Of a stretch of DNA of 36,039 nucleotides, positions 1 to 8,670 are shown one piece after another (the stretch's first letter is position 1; each line of letters begins with the position of its first letter). Source of the DNA: Xanthomonas dyei. GTDB lineage: Bacteria > Pseudomonadota > Gammaproteobacteria > Xanthomonadales > Xanthomonadaceae. Under the pieces are notes generated by a model. That model made no database searches. It was not told the DNA's origin and was given only the letters and a program-made list of their open reading frames with translations. Made by a program: the position numbers and the translations under genes. Location: contig NZ_MDEE01000043.1 in assembly GCF_002939865.1 (NCBI RefSeq), positions 1 through 36,039 on the forward strand, written 5' to 3'.

Positions 1-1
1 T

Positions 2-649
2 GAAGCGTGCACCATGCGCGCACCTTCTTCCACACCCTGGCCCAGCAAGCACTTGATCTCGCAGAAAAAAATGTGGGGAAACCTCAGGGTCGAGAACCTT
101 TACTGGAGCATGGATATTCATCCGCGCTGGCGCGAGGAGGGCGAGCAGTTCGATCAATTGATCCTGCGCCCTGCGGTGTTTTACCGGCTCAACCCCAAAG
201 CCAGCGTCTGGATGGGCTATGACACCATCATCAGCCATCCGGCCGGTCAGCCGTCCAACCGCGAAAATCGCTGGTGGGGACAGTTTCAGTATCAGTTCGA
301 TCCGATCGCCGAGATCAGCATCACCAGCCGCACCCGTCTGGAGCAGCGCCACCGCGAAGACTTCAGCGACGAGGGCTACCGCGTGCGGCAAATGATCCGC
401 GCCACCCGCCCGAGCGGATTCAGTCCGCAACTGTCCTGGGTGCTGTTCAACGAGCTGTTCGTCAATCTCGATCAGACGCAATGGGGCGCACGCCGCGGCA
501 TCGACCAGAACCGCGTCTTTGTCGGCATCAACTGGAAATTCAACGCCATCTCCAATATGGACATCGGTTATCTCAACCAGTTCGTCAATACGCGCGCAGT
601 GGACCGCGAAAACCACGTATTGATGACCACGTTCCGCTTTAACTTCTAA
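2..649 (+). CDS. DUF2490 family protein, 5' end outside window
   Basis: The reading frame is open to the left edge of the window, so the true start is probably not included. The first in-frame ATG, at 14, gives 211 residues but no signal peptide, which DUF2490 proteins normally have. The conserved part begins near NLYWSMDIHPRWREEGEQFD and continues with LRPAVFYRLNPKASVWMGYD, SRTRLEQRH and a C-terminal RFNF ending in Phe. This alternating aromatic pattern fits an outer-membrane beta-barrel. The role of the family is not known. A run of seven As near 64-70 lies just before the conserved part, so an N-terminal frameshift is also possible. The family call is fairly sure; the start is not. Confidence 0.7.
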   Translation, partial: EACTMRAPSSTPWPSKHLISQKKMWGNLRVENLYWSMDIHPRWREEGEQFDQLILRPAVFYRLNPKASVWMGYDTIISHPAGQPSNRENRWWGQFQYQFDPIAEISITSRTRLEQRHREDFSDEGYRVRQMIRATRPSGFSPQLSWVLFNELFVNLDQTQWGARRGIDQNRVFVGINWKFNAISNMDIGYLNQFVNTRAVDRENHVLMTTFRFNF

Positions 650-795
650 ACGCCGCGGTGGCGCACCGGCACCGAGTGCGGGATCGCGCCGGAGTTTCTT
701 CGCGTGGACCGAAGCGGCAGCGCGTTTGCATTCGCACCGTGCGCCAACCCGCCACGATGCTGCGCGTATTGCCGACACCTCGGCACTACGCCGGA

Positions 796-1743
796 TTACA
801 CCGGCAACAGCCGCTGTCGCAGCATTTCGGCAAACAGGTCCACGGTCTTGTCGGCTGCCTGGATGATGCTGGCCATATGGATGAAGCCGTGCACCATGCC
901 GGGAAAGGTGTGCACGCTGACCTCGACACCGGCTGCGCGCAGGCGCTCGGCATAGCGCAGGCCTTCGTCGTGCAGAACGTCACGCTCGGCCAGCACGACC
1001 AGCGCCGGCGCAACGCCGCTCAGATCCGGAGCAAGCAGCGGCGAGACGCGCCAATCCAGGGCGATGGCTGGATCCTTGATGAAATGCTGGTTAAAAAACT
1101 GCGTGGCCTGCCGGGTCAGCGGTGGAATGTCGGCATTGGTCGTGCGGGACGGATACTCGCCGCTGTCTTCGCGTGCGTCTGTCAGCGGGTACAGCAACAG
1201 CTGACAGCGCAGCGCAATGCCGGCATCGCATGCGGCGATTGCAGCGGCGGCAGCCATCGCACCGCCGATGCTGTCGCCGGCCACCGCCAGGCGCTGCGGG
1301 TCGGCGCCCACTTGCTCGGGATGCGCGGCCAGCCACCGCACCGTGGCGATGACATCCTCCACGCCGGCCGGCGCGGGGTGCTCGGGAGCCAGCCGGTAAT
1401 CGACGGCCAGCACCTGGCAACCGGCGCGTGCGGCGAGCTGTCGGCACACATCGTCATGCGACTCCAGATCGCCCACCACGCCGCCGCCGCCGTGCATAAA
1501 CACGCAGGTTGGCGCGGGCGCATCGCTCAAGCCCGGCGGCCGATACAACCGGAGCAGCACGGTGCCAACAGCGGTGTCGGCCTGCACGGCGCGCACCTGC
1601 GCCATCTCCAGCACCGGAAAGCCGAGCTGCGCCCCCAGCCCACGCATCATTGCGCGTGCGTCTGCCAGGGGCAGCGTTTCCATCGGCGGCTGGGCGGCCT
1701 GCTGGAGAACAGTGAACAGGCGAACGACATCGGGATCGAACAT
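796..1743 (-). CDS. Alpha/beta hydrolase, hormone-sensitive-lipase (GDXG) family esterase
   Basis: This is a 315-residue serine esterase of the HSL/GDXG family. The oxyanion-hole motif HGGG is at residues 84-87 and the nucleophile motif GDSIGG at 156-161 (Ser158). Asp255 in ERDVL and His285 in VHGF complete the catalytic triad. Length and motif order are normal for the family. There is no signal peptide, so it should act in the cytoplasm on short-chain esters; the natural substrate cannot be read from the sequence. It is transcribed alone, away from the RIO kinase side, with an AT-rich promoter region upstream (about 1785-1820). The start at 1743 is the first ATG and is followed directly by family-like sequence. 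Confidence 0.88.
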   Translation of the reverse strand: MFDPDVVRLFTVLQQAAQPPMETLPLADARAMMRGLGAQLGFPVLEMAQVRAVQADTAVGTVLLRLYRPPGLSDAPAPTCVFMHGGGGVVGDLESHDDVCRQLAARAGCQVLAVDYRLAPEHPAPAGVEDVIATVRWLAAHPEQVGADPQRLAVAGDSIGGAMAAAAAIAACDAGIALRCQLLLYPLTDAREDSGEYPSRTTNADIPPLTRQATQFFNQHFIKDPAIALDWRVSPLLAPDLSGVAPALVVLAERDVLHDEGLRYAERLRAAGVEVSVHTFPGMVHGFIHMASIIQAADKTVDLFAEMLRQRLLPV

Positions 1744-1787
1744 GACGGTCTCATTGGCAGTGGAGGACTACCGAGTTTGCCTGATAC

Positions 1788-1800
1788 TTATTTTAAATAA
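1788..1800. promoter_or_regulatory. AT-rich palindrome upstream of esterase gene
   Basis: TTATTT and AAATAA flank a single T, giving a perfect 13-bp palindrome about 45 bp upstream of the esterase ATG. It sits in the only AT-rich patch nearby. It could be an operator or part of the promoter. Which protein binds it is unknown. Confidence 0.35.
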
Positions 1801-2158
1801 CCATTAAATGAAATAACTACCTGGCCGGATGACGCGCGATCGCTTGGGCAGGCCGGTGCTGGCTTGATACAGAAGGGTTCCGACCTGCAACGCGTTACAT
1901 CTTGCGGACATGCACGCGACCACCTGCAACGCCGATTGCTGCGTTGCATCGCGTGGATGCGCAACCGCATGCCGCGTGCGCAGACCTGCAAGCGCAGACC
2001 GTGCGGGGCATGAAGCGGCAACGCGCCTCATCGTAGTGCCGTCTTCTAGACGCACCCTGGCTCGCGTCGCTTCAATCCCATCAATGCGCGCGCGTCCGGA
2101 CAGGTGACGCCCGTGCCACGGCAAGCCCCGTGCCGGCGGCGGCGGCCGGGCAAGGCAA

Positions 2159-2174
2159 TGCGCCGTGTGGCGCA
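2159..2174 (-). terminator. Possible weak terminator after RIO kinase gene
   Basis: A 6-bp stem (TGCGCC / GGCGCA) with a 4-nt loop begins 9 nt past the RIO stop codon on the minus strand. There is no T tract, so termination by this hairpin alone is doubtful. Confidence 0.3.
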
Positions 2175-2182
2175 CGCAGCGA

Positions 2183-3043
2183 TCAGTCGTCGTCTTCGGC
2201 AGCGGCTTCGCGGCCTTGCTGGCGGATCAGGTTTTCCTGCCGCGCGTCTTCGATGGAAGCGCGAATGGCGCGCACGTCGGCGCGCTTGGTGTCGAACTTG
2301 AAGCGGCCGGTGAGCGCGCTGTCCGGGCGCAACTCACCCTTTTCGTAAAGCGCCCACATTTCTTCGCCGTAGTGGGTGTCGAGCAGATCCGGAGCGAAGC
2401 GGCCCAGGCAGTCGCGCAGGTTGTGCACATCGCGCAGCAGCATGTCGCGCGCGGCATTGTTGCCGGCGGCGCTGACCACCTGCGGGAAATCGATCACCAC
2501 CGGGCCGTCGGGCGAGACCAGCACGTTGTATTCGGACAGATCGCCGTGCACCAGACCCAGCGACAGCATCTTGACCACATCGCCGATCAGGCTGATGTGG
2601 AATGCGCGCGCCTGCTCCGGCTCCAGCTCCACTTCGCCCAGGCGTGGTGCGCTGTGACCGGCGGCATCGGTGACCAGATCCATCAGCAGCACGCCATGGA
2701 AATAGCCGCGCGGTTTGGGGACGTGCACGCCGGCATCCACCAGCTGGTAGAGCGCATCGGCTTCGGTGTTCTTCCATGCGGTCTCGGCTTCGCGGCGACC
2801 GAACTTGGTGGCCTTGCCCATCGCGCGCGCCTGGCGGCTGCCGCGTACCTTGCGGCCCTCCTGATATTGCACGCGCGCCTGGAAGCTGCGCTGCGCCATG
2901 TCCTTGTAGACCTTGGCGCACAGGATGTCTTCGCCGGCGCTGACCACGTAGACGGAGGCTTCCTTGCCGCTCTTCAGTGGTCGCAACACTTCGTCGATGA
3001 CACCGTCGTCGATCAGCGGCTGCAGGCCCTTGGGGGTTTTCAT
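2183..3043 (-). CDS. RIO-type serine/threonine protein kinase
   Basis: This 286-residue protein is an atypical kinase of the RIO1 type. The nucleotide-binding loop GKEASVY is at residues 26-32 and the catalytic Lys, in CAKVYK, is residue 44. The catalytic loop HGDLSEYN is at 166-173 (Asp168), and the metal-binding Asp185 lies in VIDFPQ. The C-terminus is acidic (AAAEDDD). Bacterial RIO proteins are annotated as serine protein kinases; their targets in bacteria are largely unknown, and the archaeal and eukaryotic relatives act in ribosome maturation. It is divergent from pcaR, with about 146 bp between the two starts. The family call is firm; the physiological role is open. Confidence 0.9.
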   Translation of the reverse strand: MKTPKGLQPLIDDGVIDEVLRPLKSGKEASVYVVSAGEDILCAKVYKDMAQRSFQARVQYQEGRKVRGSRQARAMGKATKFGRREAETAWKNTEADALYQLVDAGVHVPKPRGYFHGVLLMDLVTDAAGHSAPRLGEVELEPEQARAFHISLIGDVVKMLSLGLVHGDLSEYNVLVSPDGPVVIDFPQVVSAAGNNAARDMLLRDVHNLRDCLGRFAPDLLDTHYGEEMWALYEKGELRPDSALTGRFKFDTKRADVRAIRASIEDARQENLIRQQGREAAAEDDD

Positions 3044-3189
3044 GGACGAGGGGGACCGATCCGAAACAAGTCAGTAGCGATTATGCGGCAAGCAGGATGA
3101 AGTGCTTACATGCGACGCACACACTGCGACCGGAGGCAGGCATTGCCGCGAGCGCTTACCATGCGTGGACCTGCCTGACCCGCGATCCG

Positions 3190-4050
3190 ATGCCCGAGCC
3201 CACCGCCAGCCGCCGCAAACGTCCCGCCGCCATTGCCGCGACCGGGAGCGAGCGCGGCCTGCCGCACGAGTTGATGCAGCAGATTGCCGCCGCCCAGGGC
3301 GACCCGGACTTCATGACCTCGCTGGGGCGCGGGCTGGTGGTGTTGAGCGTGTTCGCCCAGCATCCGCGCGAGGTGACGATGTCGCAGATCAGCCTGGAAA
3401 CCGGCATTTCGCGCGCGGCAGTGCGCCGCGTGCTGCACACGCTGGCCAAGCTGGGCTATGTCGGCGAGCAGGGCCGTGGCTATGTGCTGTTGCCGCGCGT
3501 GCTGGGCATTGGCGGCGCGTATGCGGCGTCTTCGGCGATGACCGCAGCCGCGCAGCCGGTGCTGGACGGGCTGCGCGACCACCTGCACGAATCCTGCTCG
3601 CTGGGCGTGCTGGATGGCGACGACCTGCTGTACGTGGCGCGCGCGGAGACGGTGCGGATCATGTCGATCGGGCTACGCCCGGGCACGCGGCTGCCGGCGT
3701 ATTGCACCTCGATGGGCCGGGTGCTGCTGGCCGCCCTGCCCGCCGACACCTTGCAGGCCTACCTGGAGCGCACCACGCTGCGCCCGCGCACCGACCGCAC
3801 GGTGACCCAGGCCTCGGCGCTGCTGGAGATCCTGGCGCGTGCGCGCCGCGAAGGCATGTGCCTGACCGATCAGGAGCTGGAAATCGGCCTGCGTTCGATC
3901 GCGGTGCCGGTGCGCAACCTGCGTGGCGAGGTGATTGCCGCGCTCAACATCGGTGCGCAGGCCGGGCGCGTCAGCCTGCAGACCATGCAGACGCAGTTGC
4001 TGGAGCCGTTGAAGCTGGCGGCGCAGCGCCTGGGTGCGTTGTTGAGTTAG
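3190..4050 (+). CDS. pcaR: IclR-family transcriptional regulator of the Pca/Pob type
   Basis: This is a 286-residue regulator from the ATG at 3190; the open frame extends further upstream but that part is not family-like. The N-terminal winged helix covers TSLGRGLVVLSVF to ISRAAVRRVLHTLAKLGYV, and the C-terminal IclR effector domain contains HESCSLGVLDGDDLLYVAR and YCTSMGRVLLA. The wording matches the PcaR/PcaU/PobR/CatR branch of IclR proteins, which sense aromatic intermediates such as beta-ketoadipate or protocatechuate. It lies near the distal end of the pca operon, facing it. PcaR-like operator sequences occur upstream of pcaI (12401-12432), so it is the likely activator of that operon. 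The exact effector is inferred, not seen. Confidence 0.85.
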   Translation: MPEPTASRRKRPAAIAATGSERGLPHELMQQIAAAQGDPDFMTSLGRGLVVLSVFAQHPREVTMSQISLETGISRAAVRRVLHTLAKLGYVGEQGRGYVLLPRVLGIGGAYAASSAMTAAAQPVLDGLRDHLHESCSLGVLDGDDLLYVARAETVRIMSIGLRPGTRLPAYCTSMGRVLLAALPADTLQAYLERTTLRPRTDRTVTQASALLEILARARREGMCLTDQELEIGLRSIAVPVRNLRGEVIAALNIGAQAGRVSLQTMQTQLLEPLKLAAQRLGALLS

Positions 4051-4254
4051 CGCGTGCGGCGCGTCTTGGGTGATGAAGCAACTCCAATCCTGAGTGAAGC
4101 GGCCGAGATCCTTGGGCGGCGCCTGGCTGGGTCCCGCGCACGTGTGGCCTGCGTCCCGCGTATAGCCGCATGTCGTTGCGTTGCATGCAGCCAGCAGCGC
4201 GTTCGTCGCGTGCTCCCGCGGCTTTCTGCTTCACTTGCGTCACCCGCTAAGGGC

Positions 4255-5181
4255 TCAACGCGGCCGACGCAGGAAACCCACCACCGTCTCCACCCAGGCC
4301 GCGTGGGTGTCTTCTACATGCGCCACATGATCGGCGTGCGGCAATGTGACCCAGCTGCGATCTTCGCTATGCAAACGTGCAAATAGATGCGCGTTGTCGG
4401 CCTGCGTGGCGATGGGATCGTCGACGCCCCGCAGCAGCAGCACCGGCAACGTCGTGACCTGCTCGGGATGGAACGCGAACTGCGCCATCGCGCGCCAGTC
4501 CGTGCGCACCGGATCGGCGGCCACTGCCTGCGCTTCATAAGCCGCGCGCACACCCGGCGGCGCGGCGTTGGCAGTGATGAAATCCTCGCCGGCCGCGGCG
4601 ATGGTGGTGCGTGCGCGCAAGGGCTGGGTCGGCGTGGGCGTGTCGGTGGGCGGCGCACCGACATCGTCGGGGAAGCCGTACAGCACCAGCGCGGACACCG
4701 CCTGCGGGTGTTGCTGGCCGACCAGCAGCGCCACCCGCGCGCCGTTGGAATAGCCGATCAAGGCCGGCGGCGGCAGGTCCGGATGTTGCCGGGCGACCCA
4801 GGCCAGCACCTGGGCGACATCGCGCACCGCGCGGTCGGGCGTGTTCCATCCGCTGCGATCGCGCGTACTGCCGCCGTAGCCGCGCAGGTCCACCGCGTAG
4901 GCGGCAAGTCCGGCGCGCGCCAAGGCGGCCAGCACCGAGCGCGAATCGGCCGCTTCGCCCGGCACTTGCAGGTCGAAGTTGGGCAGCGAACTCCAGGTGC
5001 GGCCATGCACCAGCAGCACCGTGCCGCGCGGCTGCGCCGGCACGCGCGACCACACCGCCAGTGTCTGGCCATCGTCGGCGCGCACCTGCGCCAGCTGGGT
5101 GCCCGGCCCGGGCTGCGGTTGTGCGCCGGCAGCCAGCGAGAGCAACAGCAGCAGAAGCAGGTAGGCGGGGCGGACCGTCAT
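4255..5181 (-). CDS. Exported alpha/beta hydrolase
   Basis: The ATG at 5181 gives 308 residues beginning with a clear signal peptide (MTVRPAY, seven Leu, SLAAGA). The longer upstream frame reads back through pcaC and is not coding. The alpha/beta fold shows LLVHG near residue 58, the nucleophile elbow GYSNGA (Ser about 145), GVDDPI (Asp about 254) and HADHVAHVE (His about 285). It starts 88 bp after pcaC on the same strand, so it may be the last gene of the pca operon, although no pathway step calls for a periplasmic hydrolase. It could cleave plant aromatic esters outside the cytoplasm to feed the pathway; that is inference only. Upstream of the ATG there is only a weak Shine-Dalgarno sequence. 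Confidence 0.8.
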   Translation of the reverse strand: MTVRPAYLLLLLLLSLAAGAQPQPGPGTQLAQVRADDGQTLAVWSRVPAQPRGTVLLVHGRTWSSLPNFDLQVPGEAADSRSVLAALARAGLAAYAVDLRGYGGSTRDRSGWNTPDRAVRDVAQVLAWVARQHPDLPPPALIGYSNGARVALLVGQQHPQAVSALVLYGFPDDVGAPPTDTPTPTQPLRARTTIAAAGEDFITANAAPPGVRAAYEAQAVAADPVRTDWRAMAQFAFHPEQVTTLPVLLLRGVDDPIATQADNAHLFARLHSEDRSWVTLPHADHVAHVEDTHAAWVETVVGFLRRPR

Positions 5182-5269
5182 GCGGCATCTCGTGATGGGC
5201 GCGGTGGACTGGCTACGCTGCGCGGCACGGCAGGCGGACGCGAAAGCGCAAGCGATGAGGCGAGCCGGA

Positions 5270-5656
5270 TCAGGTCTCGGCAGCCTGTTCTTCCAGGATT
5301 GGTTTGGCCAGCGCAAAGGCGTGGTTGGCCGCCGGGACGCCGCAATAGATGGCCGCCTGCAGCAGCACTTCCTTGATCTGCTCCGGGGTGACGCCGTTGT
5401 TGCGCGCGGCGCGCACATGCAGCTTGAATTCTTCGTCGTGGCCCAACGCGACCATCATCGACAAGGTGATCAACGAGCGGGTATGCGCAGGCAGGCCGTC
5501 GCGGGTCCAGATGGTGCCCCAGGCATACCGGGTGATCAGGTCCTGAAACTCGGTGGTGAGCTCGGTGCGCGCGGCCAGCGAGCGCTCCACATGCGCATCG
5601 CCCAGCACGCGGCGGCGTTCGCGCAGGCCGGTTTGATAGCGTTCGTCTTCGTGCAT
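5270..5656 (-). CDS. pcaC: 4-carboxymuconolactone decarboxylase
   Basis: This 128-residue protein has the typical length and sequence of PcaC. It decarboxylates gamma-carboxymuconolactone to beta-ketoadipate enol-lactone in the protocatechuate pathway. The CMD fold is marked by RSLITLSMMVALGHDEEFKL, LHVRAARNNGVTPEQIKE and AAIYCGVPAANHAF. A GAGGA ribosome-binding site lies 8 nt before the ATG. It follows pcaD by 26 bp in the minus-strand pca operon. Confidence 0.95.
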   Translation of the reverse strand: MHEDERYQTGLRERRRVLGDAHVERSLAARTELTTEFQDLITRYAWGTIWTRDGLPAHTRSLITLSMMVALGHDEEFKLHVRAARNNGVTPEQIKEVLLQAAIYCGVPAANHAFALAKPILEEQAAET

Positions 5657-5682
5657 GGGGCGTCCTCGTCATACGGAAAAGA

Positions 5683-6465
5683 TCAGTCGGCTTGCAGGAA
5701 CCCCAGCACCGCGTCGTTGAACGCGGCCGGCGATTCCAGATTGCAGATATGGCGGCCCGGTACCTGGGCGTAATGCCCATCGGGCGCGGCGTAGGCGATC
5801 TCGCGCAGGTCCGGCGGCGGGCACACCGGGTCGTCGTCGCCGGCCAGGGCCAGCAGCGGCAGGCTCAGCCCATCCAGCGCGCCGCGGAAATCCGCCTCGG
5901 CCACCGCCTGGCAGCAGGCGATGTACCCGTCCGGGGAGGTAGAGACGAAGGCGGCGGCGATCATGTCCAGGCGCTGCGCGTGGCTGATGGCAAATTCCGG
6001 GGTAAACCAGCGCTGTAGCGTGGCATCGATCAGCAACGGCAGGCCTTCGCTGCGCACCTGCTCGATGCGGGTTTCCCAGGTGGCGGTACTGCCGATCTTT
6101 TGCGCGGTGGCGCAGACCACCAGCCGGCGCAACCGCTGCGCGGCATGCAGCCCCAGCCACTGCCCGGTCAGACCGCCGATCGACAGCCCGCAGAAATCGC
6201 TGCGCTCGATCTGCAAGGCATCCCACAGCGCCAGCACGTCCTGCCCCAGGTCGGCCACGCTGTACGGGCCGGGCGGCGAGTCCGAATAGCCATGGCCGCG
6301 GCGGTCGTAGCGCAGGATGCGGTAGTGCGGGGCGAAGGCTTCGATCTGCACGTCCCACATGTGCAGGTCGGTGCCGAGCGAATTGCAGAAGGTCAGCCAG
6401 GGCCGCCCGTCGGTGCCATCCAGACGGTAATGCAGACGATGCGTGGGCAATTGCAGATAAGCCAT
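5683..6465 (-). CDS. pcaD: 3-oxoadipate enol-lactonase
   Basis: This is a 260-residue alpha/beta hydrolase of the PcaD type, which hydrolyses beta-ketoadipate enol-lactone to beta-ketoadipate. The nucleophile elbow GLSIGG places Ser95, GDDDP gives the acid near residue 211-212, and GRHICNLE gives His239. Features shared with other PcaD proteins are NSLGTDLHMWD near the N-terminus and YDRRGHGYSD at 53-62. It sits between pcaB (10-nt gap) and pcaC (26-nt gap), as expected for cotranscription. It is separate from pcaC here, whereas some bacteria have a fused PcaL. Confidence 0.95.
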   Translation of the reverse strand: MAYLQLPTHRLHYRLDGTDGRPWLTFCNSLGTDLHMWDVQIEAFAPHYRILRYDRRGHGYSDSPPGPYSVADLGQDVLALWDALQIERSDFCGLSIGGLTGQWLGLHAAQRLRRLVVCATAQKIGSTATWETRIEQVRSEGLPLLIDATLQRWFTPEFAISHAQRLDMIAAAFVSTSPDGYIACCQAVAEADFRGALDGLSLPLLALAGDDDPVCPPPDLREIAYAAPDGHYAQVPGRHICNLESPAAFNDAVLGFLQAD

Positions 6466-6475
6466 CGAAGCACCG

Positions 6476-7828
6476 TCAACGGGAAGAAGAGGCGGCCAGC
6501 ACGCGATCGATCCAGACCGAGGACATGCCGCGCCAGCTGTCGCTATCGAACACCGCCTGCAGTTGAGCGTGCGTGAGTACCGCGCTCACTTGCGCGTCCT
6601 CTGCCAAGACCTCGCGCAGATGCCGCTGCTGCGCCTGCGCGCGCGCCACCGCCTGTTCGACCAGCGCGTGCGCCTGCGGCTTGCCGAGCTGCGGGGCCAG
6701 CGCGAACACCGCTGCCTCGGCGTAGAGCACGCCGCCATGGCTATCCAGATGCTGGCGCATGCGGCTGCGGTCCAGTTCCAGCTCGGCCAGGCAGGCCTGC
6801 ATCTGCGCCAGGCTGCCGGCGGTCAGGCACACGATCTGCGGCAAGGTGTCCCATTCGGCATGCCATTGCCCGGCGGCGCGCTCATGCGGCTGCGCCATCG
6901 CACTGAACAAGGTGGCGATCAGCCCGGGTACGCGGGTGGCCGCGGCCACCGCCGCCACGCTGGAAACCGGATTGCGCTTGTGCGGCATCGCCGATGAGCC
7001 GCCCTTGCCGGCCGCCGCGGGCTCGAACGCTTCGCCGACCTCCGATTGCATCAGCAGCACCACATCGCCGCCGATCTTGCCCAGCGTGCCGGCGAGCAGG
7101 CCGAACGCGCAGCCGACCTCGACGATGCGGTCGCGCGCGGTGTGCCAGGGCAACGCAGGCAGCGGCAGCGCCAAGCTGGTGGCCAACGCTTGCGCCACGT
7201 CCAGGCCGCGCTCCTGCAAGGAAGCCAAGGTGCCCGCCGCGCCACCGAACTGCAGCACCAGCGCCTCGTGCCGCAACGCGTGCAGGCGCCGATGCGCGCG
7301 CTGCAAGGCGTCCAGCCAGCCGGCCACCTTGAGCCCGAAGGTCACCGGCACGGCCTGCTGCAACAAGGTGCGCCCGGGCAAGCCGGTATCGCGCTCGCGT
7401 GCGGCCAACGCGGCAAGGGTGTCGCACAGCTGCTGCAGACGCGGCAGCAGCAGATCGAGCGCGGTGCGCAGTTGCAACACGCTGCCGGTATCGATGACGT
7501 CCTGGCTGGTGGCTCCCCAGTGCACCCAGCGCGCGGCCGCAGCATCGTGCGCGGCGACGCGCGCGGTCAGCGCCTTGACCAGCGGAATGGCGGGGTTGCC
7601 GGCGAGCGCGGTGGCCTGCGCCAAGGCAGCCATATCGTAGTGCTGCACCTGGCAGGCCGCTGCAATCGATGCGGCTGCCTCGGCAGGAATGACACCGCAC
7701 TGCGCCTGCGCGCGGGCAAGCGCGGATTCGAAGTGCAACATGGCCTGCACACGCGCCGCATCGTTGAACAATGCGTCGCACGCAGGCTCGCCAAACAAGG
7801 ATCCCAACAGCAAAGACGTCGCACTCAT
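6476..7828 (-). CDS. pcaB: 3-carboxy-cis,cis-muconate cycloisomerase
   Basis: From the ATG at 7828 this encodes 450 residues; an extra 18-codon extension upstream is not family-like. It belongs to the fumarase/aspartase superfamily, recognised by the signature GSSAMPHKRNP and by WGATSQDVIDT. The enzyme lactonises 3-carboxymuconate, the product of PcaHG, to gamma-carboxymuconolactone. The N-terminus SLLLGSLFGEPACDALF is typical of PcaB. A 274-bp gap separates it from pcaG upstream, unusually long inside this otherwise tight operon. That gap contains a 7-bp-arm hairpin at 7858-7881 and no gene. Confidence 0.94.
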   Translation of the reverse strand: MSATSLLLGSLFGEPACDALFNDAARVQAMLHFESALARAQAQCGVIPAEAAASIAAACQVQHYDMAALAQATALAGNPAIPLVKALTARVAAHDAAAARWVHWGATSQDVIDTGSVLQLRTALDLLLPRLQQLCDTLAALAARERDTGLPGRTLLQQAVPVTFGLKVAGWLDALQRAHRRLHALRHEALVLQFGGAAGTLASLQERGLDVAQALATSLALPLPALPWHTARDRIVEVGCAFGLLAGTLGKIGGDVVLLMQSEVGEAFEPAAAGKGGSSAMPHKRNPVSSVAAVAAATRVPGLIATLFSAMAQPHERAAGQWHAEWDTLPQIVCLTAGSLAQMQACLAELELDRSRMRQHLDSHGGVLYAEAAVFALAPQLGKPQAHALVEQAVARAQAQQRHLREVLAEDAQVSAVLTHAQLQAVFDSDSWRGMSSVWIDRVLAASSSR

Positions 7829-8102
7829 GCATCGCATCTCTTGGCGTGCCGGCAGCATGGCACCGAAGCACGGGGGTGCCAACTAGACGTTAGGGCAATA
7901 CGCGCAGCGAGGCCGCGGCGGGCGAAGGTGACGGCATGCTCGCCTGGTGTGTATCCGCGCCTTGGAGACGGCGGTGTGCGCTTGCGGGCTGTCATCGTGA
8001 TCGACGGCGGTGCGTGGCGTGCTGGACGTGCATGCCGCAGGGTCAGGCTCACGGGGCACATGGCAACACCGGCTGCGTGCAGCGTTGCCGACGATTTGCG
8101 CA

Positions 8103-8666
8103 TCAATACCGAAAAAACACAGTCTCCATCTCGCCTTGCATATGGATATCCCATGCATACGCGCCATTGCCCGCTGGCTGGGCCAGCAAGGTGGCGCGGC
8201 GCGCGGCCGGCACCAGCGCCAGGATCGGGTCGTTGCCTAGCTGCGGGTCATCGGCGAAGTACAGGCGCGTCGATGCGCCGCGCAACAGCCCGCGCATGAA
8301 CACCAGCACGCTCAAATGCGCGGCCTGCGTCCTGCCCTGCGGCCCGGCGACGGCACCCGGCTTGACCGTGCTGAAGCTAAAACGCCCCTGCGCATCGGTC
8401 GGCACCCGGCCCCAGCCATCGAAGCTGGCGTCGTGCGCCTGGTAGCGGCTGTCGGCAGCATGTGCGTAGATACCGGCGGCATCGGCTTGCCACAGTTCCA
8501 GCACCGCGTCGGCCACCGGGACGCCGGCACCATCGAAGACGCAGCCGCTGATCTGCACGTGCATGCCGGCGGCCTGCGCCGGTGCGAGCTGGTCGCGATA
8601 CAGCGGCTCCAGCCCAAGCCGGTAATACGGGCCGACGGTTTGCGAAGGGGTTGCGTGCAGGCTCAT
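8103..8666 (-). CDS. pcaG: Protocatechuate 3,4-dioxygenase, alpha subunit
   Basis: The ATG at 8666 gives 187 residues, the usual PcaG length. It starts ATPSQTVGPYYRLGL, the conserved alpha-subunit N-terminus, and contains the intradiol core ISGCVFDGAGVPVADAVLELWQAD and FSTVKPGAV. The alpha subunit lacks the iron ligands, which are supplied by PcaH. The ATG lies 4 nt after the pcaH stop, with GGAG inside the end of pcaH, so translation is coupled to pcaH. Because pcaH carries an early stop, expression of pcaG may also suffer from polarity, and the subunit would lack its partner. Confidence 0.93.
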   Translation of the reverse strand: MSLHATPSQTVGPYYRLGLEPLYRDQLAPAQAAGMHVQISGCVFDGAGVPVADAVLELWQADAAGIYAHAADSRYQAHDASFDGWGRVPTDAQGRFSFSTVKPGAVAGPQGRTQAAHLSVLVFMRGLLRGASTRLYFADDPQLGNDPILALVPAARRATLLAQPAGNGAYAWDIHMQGEMETVFFRY

Positions 8667-8670
8667 CGAT

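Larger units (their letters stand above)
1744..2182. other. Intergenic region between esterase start and RIO kinase end
   Basis: No convincing gene lies here. The 123-codon minus-strand frame at 1804-2175 has basic, low-complexity content and no family features. The esterase-proximal end (1785-1820) is strongly AT-rich against the GC-rich background and probably holds the esterase promoter. It contains the perfect palindrome TTATTT-T-AAATAA at 1788-1800. A second inverted repeat, TGCAACGC with 8-bp arms and an 8-nt spacer, lies at 1925-1948; its role is unknown. Confidence 0.5.

Noticed and set aside
658..1800. 380-codon plus-strand open frame
   Set aside because: It lies antisense to the esterase, which has full motifs. 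The long frame is a by-product of high GC content.
1804..2175. 123-codon minus-strand frame in the esterase-RIO gap
   Set aside because: It has basic, repetitive content, no ribosome-binding site and no recognisable family.
3076..3090. PcaR-like box (GCGATTATGCG) upstream of pcaR
   Set aside because: Only the left half matches the pcaI box, one base is inserted and there is no paired copy. It is too weak to call an autoregulatory operator.
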